64,000 nt of DNA from BAIKAL-G1 sp943369525 (GTDB taxonomy: Bacteria > Cyanobacteriota > Cyanobacteriia > PCC-6307 > Cyanobiaceae), in NCBI GenBank assembly GCA_943369525.1, contig CALRNL020000001.1, positions 372,001 to 436,000 on the forward strand. Direction: 5' to 3'. The position numbers were made by a program, and so were the translations under genes. The notes beneath the pieces are model-generated. The model was not told the origin of the DNA and did not search any database. It was given only the letters and a program-made list of their open reading frames with translations. Positions 27,733-35,869 of this stretch are shown here, piece by piece (positions within the stretch are counted from its first letter, which is position 1; each line of letters starts with the position of its first letter).

Positions 27733-27741
27733 AACCTCCTT
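27733..27741 (-). promoter_or_regulatory. Shine-Dalgarno for clpB
   Basis: On the minus strand the sequence AAGGAGGTT lies 5 bases before the ATG at 27727. It is one of the strongest ribosome-binding sites in the window and fixes the clpB start against the longer open frame. Confidence 0.8.
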
Positions 27742-27977
27742 CGAGGGGCTTTGGACAAGACCGTATGGCGGGGGCCGCAACGGCAGGAGAGGAGCACCGA
27801 ACCGGCCGGGACGGCCCTCCCACCCCAGGGTCGGCAGACCGTCAAACCATGGCGCAGGAACCGCCCTTTACCCACCAGGCTGGCTTGGGCCGCCCCATCT
27901 GCCAAGGGGCCCCACGGGCCTGCAGGCCTGGCTAAACCTGAACCTGTGGCCTGTCTTCCCTGCCCGTGCCCCCTGCC

Positions 27978-28865
27978 ATGACCCCTGTGCTCCCCAGCGT
28001 TTCGCCATCCCCCCGGCCGCGAATGGCTGCGGCAGCGGGCCGGGGCCCCGCACCGGCCATGCCCCAAATCCTGGCTAAAGCCGGGGCGGTGGCGCTGCGA
28101 CCGGTGCTAGCTGCCAGCCTGGTGGCCCTGGGCGCCCTGGCCCCCCTGGCCGGCCTGGCCTGGGAGGTGCGTGGTGGTGGCGTCGATGTCGATCGGGCCG
28201 GTGGCGGCGGCGGCTACCACTTCAACGGCGATGACTGGCATGGCGGCTACGGCGGTGCCCATCCCCTCTATGGCGACGGGGTGCGGCCTGCCTACGGCCA
28301 GGGTTTCAATCGCGGTGGATACCAGCGACCCGCCGCCTTGAATCCCTACAAGCAGAATTTGAATCGCGTTAATGGCTATCCAGGTAATCGCGCCGTCGTA
28401 AATTCATATAACCGTGGCTACAATGGGACCATTAATTTCTACAATCGCCCCTACAACGGCTACCATCCAGCCTGGAATAATGGCGGCTATTGGACGAGCC
28501 GGCCCTGGAATGCGGGCTGGTATCGCTGGGCGCCAACCTCCTGGGGCTGGTGGGGTGGCAACGCCATGGCCTGGGGACTGGCCGGCCTGGCTACGGGCGC
28601 TGCCATTACGGCGCTCGTGAATAACGCCGCAGCGGCGCAATCCCCCCTCATCCTGGTGCCCCAAACCCCCTACCAGCTCAACTACGGCTCAGTGGAGGCG
28701 GTGGGCACCAGCGGCGTCAGTTTCAACTACTTGGTGAATGGCATGGCCCTCTATGGCGCCGCCAATTGCCAACAGGGGCTACTGAATGGCCAGATCCCCG
28801 CCAATGGCAGCCAGGCCCAGCTGCTCAATGCGGTCTGCCAGGTGGCCTACGGCAACGGCAGCTGA
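27978..28865 (+). CDS. Gly/Asn/Tyr-rich exported protein of unknown function
   Basis: The protein has about 295 residues. A hydrophobic segment near residues 45-65 probably works as a signal peptide. The following 110 residues are rich in Gly, Asn, Tyr and Trp with many G-Y, N-Y-N and R-P-Y-N motifs. A hydrophobic A-W-G-L-A-G-L-A-T-G-A-A-I-T stretch lies near residue 205. The C-terminal 75 residues look folded and contain two cysteines (A-N-C-Q-Q, A-V-C-Q-V). The Gly/Asn-rich part resembles cell-surface or extracellular-matrix proteins, but no family was recognised. The start is uncertain; candidates are the GTG at 27966 and ATGs at 27978, 28023 and 28059. Confidence 0.65.
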   Translation: MTPVLPSVSPSPRPRMAAAAGRGPAPAMPQILAKAGAVALRPVLAASLVALGALAPLAGLAWEVRGGGVDVDRAGGGGGYHFNGDDWHGGYGGAHPLYGDGVRPAYGQGFNRGGYQRPAALNPYKQNLNRVNGYPGNRAVVNSYNRGYNGTINFYNRPYNGYHPAWNNGGYWTSRPWNAGWYRWAPTSWGWWGGNAMAWGLAGLATGAAITALVNNAAAAQSPLILVPQTPYQLNYGSVEAVGTSGVSFNYLVNGMALYGAANCQQGLLNGQIPANGSQAQLLNAVCQVAYGNGS

Positions 28866-28942
28866 CCCCTGGGCCTGGACTGGCTCGGGGGGATCCCTTT
28901 GCGGAACAGGAGGAAGGGGGCTCGGCCAAGAAGGCGCCAGCA

Positions 28943-28975
28943 GCGCCTCAGCAGCGCCTCAGCAGCGCCTCAGCA
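28943..28975. repeat. Three perfect copies of an 11-bp unit
   Basis: GCGCCTCAGCA is repeated exactly at 28943, 28954 and 28965, with a decayed copy just before. It lies between two convergent genes, ending 5 bp from the stop of the minus-strand gene. The 11-bp period rules out a coding repeat. Confidence 0.9.
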
Positions 28976-28980
28976 GGGGC

Positions 28981-29364
28981 TTAAAGCCCCTGCCACTGGG
29001 GGTTAGGGCAGAGCTTGAGGGGGCAGCCATCGGCCCCGTAAATCGCATCGGCGGCGGAAAGACAGCCGGCGGCATTCTTCGCCTCCACCTCCTCGGGCTT
29101 AAGGCGCTTGGGCTGCAGAAACGACACCTGGCTAGGCACAACCAGGGGGCAACTGCTGCCGAGGCGCGGCACGATGCCGTTGTCCATGACCTGGCCCAGC
29201 CCTGGGCCGGGGGTGCTCCCCACCTGGGCCAGGGCACTGGCCTGGGGCAGCCCAAGGGCCGCCGCAAGGCCCAGGGCCCCAGGCTGGGCCAAAACCGTAG
29301 CTAGGGCCAGCAACCTAGGGCCCAGCTGCCGCCGACCTTGCCGGGCCCTTGCCATGATGCTCAT
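28981..29364 (-). CDS. Exported cysteine-containing protein of unknown function
   Basis: The protein has 127 residues. An N-terminal basic region and hydrophobic stretch (residues about 15-45) look like a signal peptide ending near A-L-A-Q. The mature part contains four cysteines (S-S-C-P-L, A-G-C-L-S, D-G-C-P-L-K-L-C), which suggests disulphides or metal binding. The segment L-K-P-E-E-V-E-A-K-N-A-A-G is hydrophilic. The ATG at 29364 is the likely start (the second Met at 29355 is also possible). No family was recognised. Confidence 0.6.
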   Translation of the reverse strand: MSIMARARQGRRQLGPRLLALATVLAQPGALGLAAALGLPQASALAQVGSTPGPGLGQVMDNGIVPRLGSSCPLVVPSQVSFLQPKRLKPEEVEAKNAAGCLSAADAIYGADGCPLKLCPNPQWQGL

Positions 29365-29441
29365 TCGATCGGCTCTCCAGTCTGCCTGAGCAAGGCTGGG
29401 CAGACCCCGCCGCCCTGGACCAGCGTCATCGGCCCTTCCCC

Positions 29442-29732
29442 TTGCAGAGGATCCCCCTGGTGCCAAGTCACCAAGCCAATCCAGCCCCAGAGCCCCCAGC
29501 AGGGGACAGACCAACGGCCCCCCAGGTGCAGCCCAGCCCGGCGCTGATCGAGCAGCTTGCCCAGGAGTCCAGGCAGTTTGATGGCACCGGCGCCGACCCG
29601 GAACGCAATTGCTGGCTGGTGGTCCATCGCCACCACCACGGCGTGTTGCCGAGCGAATACGACATTCGCGAGATCCCCGAAGAGCTCTACCTGGCGGTTT
29701 TAGCGGCCCGGCGCGCCAGCGAGCCGGCCTGA
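29442..29732 (+). CDS. Small hypothetical protein
   Basis: The protein has up to 96 residues. The N-terminal third is Pro-rich and probably disordered. The C-terminal 60 residues look folded and contain N-C-W-L-V-V-H-R-H-H-H-G-V-L-P and E-I-P-E-E-L-Y-L-A-V. The available starts are TTG 29442 and GTG 29460. Codon use is native. The His cluster could bind metal, but nothing supports a function. It diverges from the exported cysteine-rich protein. Confidence 0.55.
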   Translation: MQRIPLVPSHQANPAPEPPAGDRPTAPQVQPSPALIEQLAQESRQFDGTGADPERNCWLVVHRHHHGVLPSEYDIREIPEELYLAVLAARRASEPA

Positions 29733-29836
29733 ATCGGGCCCTTTGGCGACCCCTTCCCCAGGGCCCATGCCCCGGGGACTACCCAGGGGACTGCATGGGC
29801 CCGGCCATGCACCCTGGATCAGCCGATTCCAACCCA

Positions 29837-29864
29837 TAAAAAAAGACCCCCAGGGGGGGTCTTT
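29837..29864 (-). terminator. Intrinsic terminator downstream of petJ
   Basis: On the minus strand the sequence AAAGACCCCCCC is followed by TGGGGGTCTTT and a run of T residues. The stem is GC-rich with at least nine pairs and a very small loop, followed by the T-run (A-run at 29838-29844 on the plus strand). It lies about 35 bp past the petJ stop and is the clearest intrinsic terminator in the window. Confidence 0.85.
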
Positions 29865-29898
29865 GCTGCAGGGGCGAGCCAAACTCACCTAAGGGCAA

Positions 29899-30240
29899 TC
29901 AGGCCCAGCCCTTGCTGCTCTGGGCTTCGACGTAGGCGGCCACATCGTCGATATCGGTGGGGCTGAGCTTGCCACCAAAGGCGGGCATGGCGTTTTTGCC
30001 GTTGGTCACTTGATAGACGATGGCGGACTCATGGCCGGCGCTGTAGTTAGCCAGGTAGGCCTCGAGGGCATCCTGCTTAAGGGTGCGTTCGGCATTCACC
30101 ACGTTGCCGCCACCCATGTGGCAAGCGGCGCAGTTGGCGGAGAAGATCTGGGCGCCGTGGGTCGCATCGGCGGCAAAGCTGGGGGCTGCACCCAGCACCA
30201 GCGCCAGGCAAAGAGCGATCAGAGATAGAAAACGGCGCAT
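29899..30240 (-). CDS. petJ: Cytochrome c6 (c553)
   Basis: This soluble lumenal c-type cytochrome carries electrons from cytochrome b6f to photosystem I or to terminal oxidase. The 113-residue precursor has a signal peptide with cleavage after Ala23 (S-F-A). The haem attachment motif is C-A-A-C-H (Cys37, Cys40, His41), and the axial Met85 lies in N-A-M-P-A-F. The C-terminus D-V-A-A-Y-V-E-A-Q-S-S-K-G-W is typical. It is transcribed alone and ends at a strong intrinsic terminator (29837-29864). Confidence 0.97.
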   Translation of the reverse strand: MRRFLSLIALCLALVLGAAPSFAADATHGAQIFSANCAACHMGGGNVVNAERTLKQDALEAYLANYSAGHESAIVYQVTNGKNAMPAFGGKLSPTDIDDVAAYVEAQSSKGWA

Positions 30241-30399
30241 CGGAGCTCGTTCAACCCAATGAAGCTAGGGCTTGAGGGGGCAGCTGTGTTGCGCTTGCCA
30301 CGGGGATCGCAACACTTTGTCGGGGAAGGCGGGAAGGCCAGGGGCCTCTGGGGGGCGAGGCCCTCGGGCCACGGGGCGGATGCCCCCCGGGAAAGGGCC

Positions 30400-31479
30400 C
30401 TAGGGCCGGCCCCGCTGGGCCAGGCCCGCCGCCTCAAACACGGCCTCCAGGCTTGGGGCCCCACTCACCAAGCCAAACCGTTCCGGCGGGCTTACCGGCT
30501 CATGTTGAAAATGGCGCTGGCGAATCGAGAAGCGATCCCAGGCATTCACCTCAATGCGCAGCAGCTTGATCAGGCCCTCAATCAACCAACCGGTTAGGTC
30601 AATGCCAAAGGGTGCCTGCCAAACGCCCCGCCAGCGGCAGAGGCGGCTGACCGTGCCATTGACCGTAACCACGGGCTGGCCCAGCACCAGGCGCCGAACC
30701 GCCCCCTGGCCGGGCTCGGAGTTGGCCTGGTGGGGCCGGGTGGCCAGGTGCACGCAGACCCGGGCAATGTCGCCGGCGTGGATGAAATGGAAGCTGGCAT
30801 CGGTGCGCAGCCAGCTGGCCAGCCACAGCCAGCGGGTGGCTTCAGCCAGGCCGGTGGTGAGGTAACTGGTGGGGAAGGGGCCGCCCCCGTCGACCCGGCC
30901 ACCGAAGACCAGGGTGGGGAACACGGCGACGATCCGCTCCGCTAACGGATGGTGCTCAAGCTGCTCCAAGCAGATGGCCTTGGTCTGGATGTATTCGGTG
31001 CCGAACTCCATCGCCTCGGGGAGGGTTTGCAGCTGGCGGTTGAGGATGCTGGCGGTGGAGAAATAGATCACCTGTTGCAGCCTCTCCGGATCGGCGGCGG
31101 CCAACAGGGCCTTCACCGCCACCACGTTCACCTGCATGGCCCGCTCCGGGTCACCCCAGGCGGTGGCGGTGTGGATGATGCGGTCGGCGCTGGCAATCGC
31201 CACCCGGTGGGGCTCGCTCGCGCGCAGGTCGCCCACCAACAGGGTGATGCGGGGATGGACCGCCGGCACGGCGGTGAGTTTGGCCGGATCCCGCAGCCAG
31301 AGCAACAACTCGGCGTCGGTTTCGCGGAAGAGTTGGTCGGCAATGTGCTGGCCGACGCAGCCACTGGCGCCGGTGATCAGGATCCGCTCGGGCCGATCGG
31401 ATCCGGGCGCCCGGGGCCCGGACGCCTGGGGCTGGGGACCCTGGGCTGCAAGCGACTGGGTTGGAGGCGACTGGCTCAA
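30400..31479 (-). CDS. NAD(P)-dependent epimerase/dehydratase family protein (extended SDR)
   Basis: The protein has 359 residues. The nucleotide-binding motif T-G-A-S-G-C-V-G-Q-H is at about residues 36-45. A serine in F-S-T-A-S and the catalytic pair in E-Y-I-Q-T-K (Tyr and Lys spaced by three) follow. The first 30 residues are low-complexity. The substrate is unknown; picocyanobacterial relatives next to hemE are annotated only by fold. The TTG start overlaps the hemE stop by four bases, so it is translationally coupled to hemE and likely co-regulated with tetrapyrrole synthesis. Confidence 0.85.
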   Translation of the reverse strand: MSQSPPTQSLAAQGPQPQASGPRAPGSDRPERILITGASGCVGQHIADQLFRETDAELLLWLRDPAKLTAVPAVHPRITLLVGDLRASEPHRVAIASADRIIHTATAWGDPERAMQVNVVAVKALLAAADPERLQQVIYFSTASILNRQLQTLPEAMEFGTEYIQTKAICLEQLEHHPLAERIVAVFPTLVFGGRVDGGGPFPTSYLTTGLAEATRWLWLASWLRTDASFHFIHAGDIARVCVHLATRPHQANSEPGQGAVRRLVLGQPVVTVNGTVSRLCRWRGVWQAPFGIDLTGWLIEGLIKLLRIEVNAWDRFSIRQRHFQHEPVSPPERFGLVSGAPSLEAVFEAAGLAQRGRP

Positions 31480-32534
31480 ACGCCAGCTCCGATCAACTCA
31501 TTCACCGCCTTGCCCGTCTCAAAGAAGACGCGGGCGTTGTCCTCCGGCGTGCCGGGCAGGATGCCATGGCCCAGGTTGAGGATGTGCTTGCGGCCCTTGG
31601 CCTTGCGCACGCAATCAATGATTCGCTCGCGGATGGCGTCCGGGGTGCCGAACAGCAGGCCGGGGTCGACGTTGCCCTGCACGCCAATGTGCTCGGGCAG
31701 GCGGGCCAGGCCCTCGGCCATGTCCACGGTCCAATCCAAGGAAATGATGTCAACCCCGGTGCGGGCCATGCGCTCCAGCACGCCGGCGCTGCCGGAGATA
31801 TAGAGAATTAGGGGGGTGTCTGGGTGGGTGGCCTTCACCTGGTCAATCACCCGTTTTTGGTAGGGAGCCGCAAAGGTGTCGTAGTCGGCCGGCGAGAGCT
31901 GGCCAGCCCAGGAATCAAACATCTGCACCACCTGGGCGCCGGAATCGATCTGATAGCGCACGTAGGTGGCGATCGAATCGGCCAGATGGGCCAGCAGCTT
32001 GTGCAGCAGAACCGGCTCCTGGAAGGCCATCGCCTTAATCACGGCGTAGTTCTTGGAGCTCTTGCCCTCCACCGCGTAGGCGGCCAGGGTCCAGGGGGCG
32101 CCGACGAAACCAAGCACGGCGGCCTGATTGCCGACATCGCGGCGCAGGCGGCCCAGCACTTCACCCACAAAGGGCAGGGCCTCGGCCGGATCGAGGGGGC
32201 GCAGGGCATCCACTTGGGCCTGGGAGCGGATGGCGGGCTCGATGATTGGACCGCGACTTTCAATGATGTCGAAGTCGATGCCCATGCCCGGCAGGGGCGT
32301 GAGGATGTCGGAAAAGAGGATCACGCCATCGGGTTTGAAGGCGTGGAAAGGCTGCATCGAGATCTCATAGGAGAGATCCGGGTTCTCGGAGCGTTCGCGG
32401 AAACCGGGGTGCCGGTCGCGCAGGTCCCGGTAGACCTTCATGTAGCGGCCGGCCTGCCGCATCATCCAAACGGGAGGACGCTCCACCTGCTCACCTCGGG
32501 CGGCGCGCAGCAGCAGGGGGGCGGTTCCAGACAT
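31476..32534 (-). CDS. hemE: Uroporphyrinogen decarboxylase
   Basis: HemE decarboxylates uroporphyrinogen III to coproporphyrinogen III in the haem and chlorophyll pathway. The protein has 352 residues. The N-terminal signature W-M-M-R-Q-A-G-R-Y-M with the catalytic arginines is present. So are F-S-D-I-L-T-P with the conserved Asp, G-F-V-G-A-P-W-T-L-A-A-Y, and the C-terminal L-N-L-G-H-G-I. The gene follows glgB with only 26 bp between, and its stop overlaps the start of the downstream SDR gene. Confidence 0.97.
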   Translation of the reverse strand: MSGTAPLLLRAARGEQVERPPVWMMRQAGRYMKVYRDLRDRHPGFRERSENPDLSYEISMQPFHAFKPDGVILFSDILTPLPGMGIDFDIIESRGPIIEPAIRSQAQVDALRPLDPAEALPFVGEVLGRLRRDVGNQAAVLGFVGAPWTLAAYAVEGKSSKNYAVIKAMAFQEPVLLHKLLAHLADSIATYVRYQIDSGAQVVQMFDSWAGQLSPADYDTFAAPYQKRVIDQVKATHPDTPLILYISGSAGVLERMARTGVDIISLDWTVDMAEGLARLPEHIGVQGNVDPGLLFGTPDAIRERIIDCVRKAKGRKHILNLGHGILPGTPEDNARVFFETGKAVNELIGAGV

Positions 32535-32560
32535 GGCGAAAAGCGGGGCCAGGGGCGAAC

Positions 32561-34876
32561 TTACCCGATGGCAGCGCCGTTTTCGGCGCCGGCGTCACAG
32601 AGCTCCTGACTCCGTTTCTCATCGCGCCGCAGCACCAGCACGCTCAGGGGCGGCAGGCAGAGGTCGAGGGACTGGTCATAGCCATGGATGCCGACTCCAT
32701 CGCTGAACTTGCCGCCCAGGTTGCCCAGGTTGCTGCCGCCATAGCGCTCGGCATCGGTGTTGAACACCTCGGCGTAGTAGCCCTCCATCGGCACCCCCAC
32801 CCGGTAATGGGCATGGCTCTGGGGCGTGAAGTTGCACACCACCACCACCCAGCGACCGGTGGTGGCCTCCCGCCGCATGAAACTAATCACCGAATGGCGG
32901 TTGTCATTGCAATCAATCCATTGGAAACCGAATTGATCAAAGTCGTCGCCCCAGAGGGCCCGCTCCGACTTATAGAAAACATTGAGGTCGTCAACAAGAC
33001 GCTGCAGGCCCCGATGGGGTTCATGCTCGAGCAATTCCCATTGCAGGTCGCCCCACACATTCCATTCCGAGCGCTGGCCAAATTCCATCCCCATGAAGAT
33101 GGTTTTCTTGCCGGGATGGGTCCACATGTAGGCGAGTAGGGCGCGCACATTGGCAAATTTCAACCAGTCATCCCCTGGCATCTTATGGAGCAAGCTACTC
33201 TTGCCATGCACCACTTCATCGTGGCTAAGTGCCAACATGAAGTTCTCGGTGTAGTTGTACCAGATCGAGAAGGTGAGGTTGTTCTGGTGGAACTGGCGGA
33301 ACCAGTGATCCAGCTCGTAGTAATCGAGCATGTCGTGCATCCACCCCATGTTCCATTTGAGGTTGAAGCCCAGGCCGCCCATGCTGGTGGGCTGGGTCAC
33401 CATCGGCCAGGTGGTGGATTCCTCGGCAATCGACAGGGCTCCAGGGAAATGCTCAAACAGCACATGGTTGGCCTGCTGGAGGAATAGCACCGCCTCGGTG
33501 TTCTCGCGGCCGCCCTGGTCGTTGGCAAGCCACTCGCCATCGGGGCGCAGGTAGTCGCGATAGAGCATGGAGGCCACCGCATCGACGCGGATGCCATCAA
33601 TATGGAATTGCTCGAACCAATAGACTAAATTCGCCACTAGGAAGTTGCGAACTTCGTTGCGGCTGTAATTAAAAATCAGGGTGCCCCATTCCTTGTGCTC
33701 ACCGATGCGGGAATCGGCATGCTCATACAAATGGGCGCCATCGAAGAAGGCCAGGCCATGGCTGTCCTTGGGGAAATGGCCCGGCACCCAATCGAGGATC
33801 ACGCCGATGCCCTCGGCGTGGCAGCGATCCACAAAGGCACGAAATTCATCCGGCGTGCCAAAGCGGCTGGTGGGTGCATACCAGCCCGTCACCTGATACC
33901 CCCAGGAGCCATCGAAGGGATGCTCCGAGATCGGCATCAACTCGATGTGGGTAAAGCCCCGATCCTTCACATAGGGGATCAGGCGATCGGCCAGCTCCGG
34001 ATAGGTGAGCAGGCGGGCGCCGGGCTTGAGGTCGGCGGCGGCCACGGGGGCTCGGGCGCTGCCATCGGCTTCGAGATAGGGCTGGTCGGCGCTGGCATGG
34101 AGCCAGCTGCCCAGGTGCATCTCATAGACCGAAATCGGCTGGTCGAGGGGATTGGCGCTGTCGCGCTCGGCCATCCAGCTGGCATCACTCCAGCCGTAGG
34201 TGTCGAGTTCAGCCACCACCGAGCCGGTCTGGGGCCTGACCTCATGGCGGAAGCCGTAGGGATCGGCCTTCTGGTAGCAGTGCCCATCGGAACTGCGCAC
34301 CTCATATTTGTAGATCTGGCCTGGCTTGAGGCCGGGGATAAACAGCTCCCAGTTGCCCCCCACCCGGGACTGCATCGGATGGTGGCGCCCATCCCAGCCG
34401 TTGAAATCCCCCAGCACCGCCACACTGCGGGCGTTGGGGGCCCAGAGGCAGAACTGCACCCCGGCGATGCCGTTGTGTTCAGTGGCATGGGCGCCCATGC
34501 GCCGCCAGATGTGGTGGTGGTTGCCTTCGGCAAACAGCAGCCGGTCCAGCTCGCCCATCCATTCATGGCGGAACGACCAGGGATCGTGCTGGACATGCTC
34601 CATGCCCCCGCGCCGCACGCGGACCTGATAGGCGCTGCCTGGATCGCTCTCGAGGGCCGCCTCAAACACCCAGGGGTGGTGGGGCGTGGCCAGGGCCAAG
34701 GTCTGGCCAGCGATCAGGAGCTCAACCTGCTCCGCCTCAGGCATCCAGATCCGCACCACCCAGCCGCCCCCCTCCAGGGGCTGGGGACCCAGGATGGCCA
34801 GGGGGTGGTCATGGCGGCATTCAGCCAACCTGTGGGCATCGTCCACCATCCAATCGAGCCGGACCAGCACTGGCAT
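32561..34876 (-). CDS. glgB: 1,4-alpha-glucan branching enzyme
   Basis: The protein has 771 residues. GlgB adds alpha-1,6 branches during glycogen storage. It has an N-terminal carbohydrate-binding region (CBM48-type, about residues 130-220) followed by a GH13 barrel. Catalytic motifs are D-G-I-R-V-D-A-V (nucleophile Asp), A-E-E-S-T-T-W (acid/base Glu) and L-S-H-D-E-V-V-H-G (transition-state Asp). The C-terminal beta domain ends near L-V-L-R-R-D-E. The ATG at 34876 is used. It is followed by hemE on the same strand. Confidence 0.97.
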   Translation of the reverse strand: MPVLVRLDWMVDDAHRLAECRHDHPLAILGPQPLEGGGWVVRIWMPEAEQVELLIAGQTLALATPHHPWVFEAALESDPGSAYQVRVRRGGMEHVQHDPWSFRHEWMGELDRLLFAEGNHHHIWRRMGAHATEHNGIAGVQFCLWAPNARSVAVLGDFNGWDGRHHPMQSRVGGNWELFIPGLKPGQIYKYEVRSSDGHCYQKADPYGFRHEVRPQTGSVVAELDTYGWSDASWMAERDSANPLDQPISVYEMHLGSWLHASADQPYLEADGSARAPVAAADLKPGARLLTYPELADRLIPYVKDRGFTHIELMPISEHPFDGSWGYQVTGWYAPTSRFGTPDEFRAFVDRCHAEGIGVILDWVPGHFPKDSHGLAFFDGAHLYEHADSRIGEHKEWGTLIFNYSRNEVRNFLVANLVYWFEQFHIDGIRVDAVASMLYRDYLRPDGEWLANDQGGRENTEAVLFLQQANHVLFEHFPGALSIAEESTTWPMVTQPTSMGGLGFNLKWNMGWMHDMLDYYELDHWFRQFHQNNLTFSIWYNYTENFMLALSHDEVVHGKSSLLHKMPGDDWLKFANVRALLAYMWTHPGKKTIFMGMEFGQRSEWNVWGDLQWELLEHEPHRGLQRLVDDLNVFYKSERALWGDDFDQFGFQWIDCNDNRHSVISFMRREATTGRWVVVVCNFTPQSHAHYRVGVPMEGYYAEVFNTDAERYGGSNLGNLGGKFSDGVGIHGYDQSLDLCLPPLSVLVLRRDEKRSQELCDAGAENGAAIG

Positions 34877-34932
34877 CAGGGCAGCAACGTGGCAGGGAGC
34901 TTAGGCGCCCCAGCCAGGCCCCCTCCCAGAAT

Positions 34933-35694
34933 TCAACGGGCCGCCGCAGGTTTGGCCGGATCATTCGGGAAATCCACACCGGTGATCTCGTTTTTGTCGT
35001 TGAGGATCACGAACAGGCTGTCGGTGAGGCGCTGGAAATCCATGCTCACGATCACCAGCTTCTGATCAGGTGCGCTGTCGGCCAGCAGCAGGTGGCGCAC
35101 CTTGATGGCATCGCCGGTGACCCGTTGCAGCCCCTGCCATTTGGTCTGCAGGACCAAGGGGGTGAGTTCGTCCTGCATCGCCAGGCTGAGGAAGCTGCGC
35201 GCCGAGACGAACTGGCCCTTGATCAGGGCCTGGACAAAGCGGTTGGCCACATCGGTCGAGAGCTGGTCGGCGTTGTCGTACTGGAAGCCGGCCAGCTGGC
35301 CGGCGCGATTAAGCACCAAAACGACGTCCCGGGAGCCGGCCGTGGTGCTGAGCGTGGCTTCCACCATCGAATTGCTCAGGCCGGGGAGCACCCGCAAAAT
35401 CCGGTAGCTGAGCACCTTGGGCTGGGTCTTCATGGTGTTGGCCACCATGGCGGGACTGCTGGTGCGCTTCAGGGCATCGGCAAACAGGGCGTAGCGGGCA
35501 TTGGCATCGCCGCTGCGCAGGGCGTCCAGCACCCGATTGGCCGCCTTGGTGATCTCAGCCCCAGAGGCTGGGCTGGCCGGGGCCGGGGCCTGGGCAAGGG
35601 CACCAGCCAGGCCGGCGGCCTGGAGCCCGGGGGGGAGGGAGCCACCGAGGGCAGTGGCCATGGCCAGGCCCAGCAGGGCGGAGCGCAGCTTCAC
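34933..35694 (-). CDS. Exported protein with two DUF3887-like repeats
   Basis: The protein has about 253 residues. A signal peptide covers about residues 1-27. The mature protein holds two tandem domains of about 90 residues. They begin with A-N-R-V-L-D-A-L-R-S-G-D and A-N-R-F-V-Q-A-L-I-K-G-Q, respectively, and end with L-A-G-F-Q-Y and I-T-G-V-D-F. This pattern is that of DUF3887, a small NTF2-like fold. Function unknown. The frame is open to 35865, but no clear ATG lies at the signal peptide. I chose the GTG at 35694; the GTG at 35700 is equally possible. Confidence 0.65.
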   Translation of the reverse strand: MKLRSALLGLAMATALGGSLPPGLQAAGLAGALAQAPAPASPASGAEITKAANRVLDALRSGDANARYALFADALKRTSSPAMVANTMKTQPKVLSYRILRVLPGLSNSMVEATLSTTAGSRDVVLVLNRAGQLAGFQYDNADQLSTDVANRFVQALIKGQFVSARSFLSLAMQDELTPLVLQTKWQGLQRVTGDAIKVRHLLLADSAPDQKLVIVSMDFQRLTDSLFVILNDKNEITGVDFPNDPAKPAAAR

Positions 35695-35869
35695 GGGCAC
35701 GGGCAAACCGATCACAGGGGGAATGGTGAACCAGTTTGGCCCACCCCCCCAGGCGCCGCCACACCTCGAGATCGGTTTCATCTGGTCCAGGACCAGGCAC
35801 AGGAGCAGGGGCAAGCTCCTGGAGCGGCGCCAAAAGAAGCGCCTGCAGCGAACGGTTTGCCCCATCCCA

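Noticed and set aside
27728..27977. CIRCE (HrcA) operator upstream of clpB
   Set aside because: No TTAGCACTC/GAGTGCTAA inverted repeat is present in the gap.
33695..35065. 456-codon plus-strand open frame opposite glgB
   Set aside because: It is an antisense shadow that also runs through a gene boundary; no recognisable domain.
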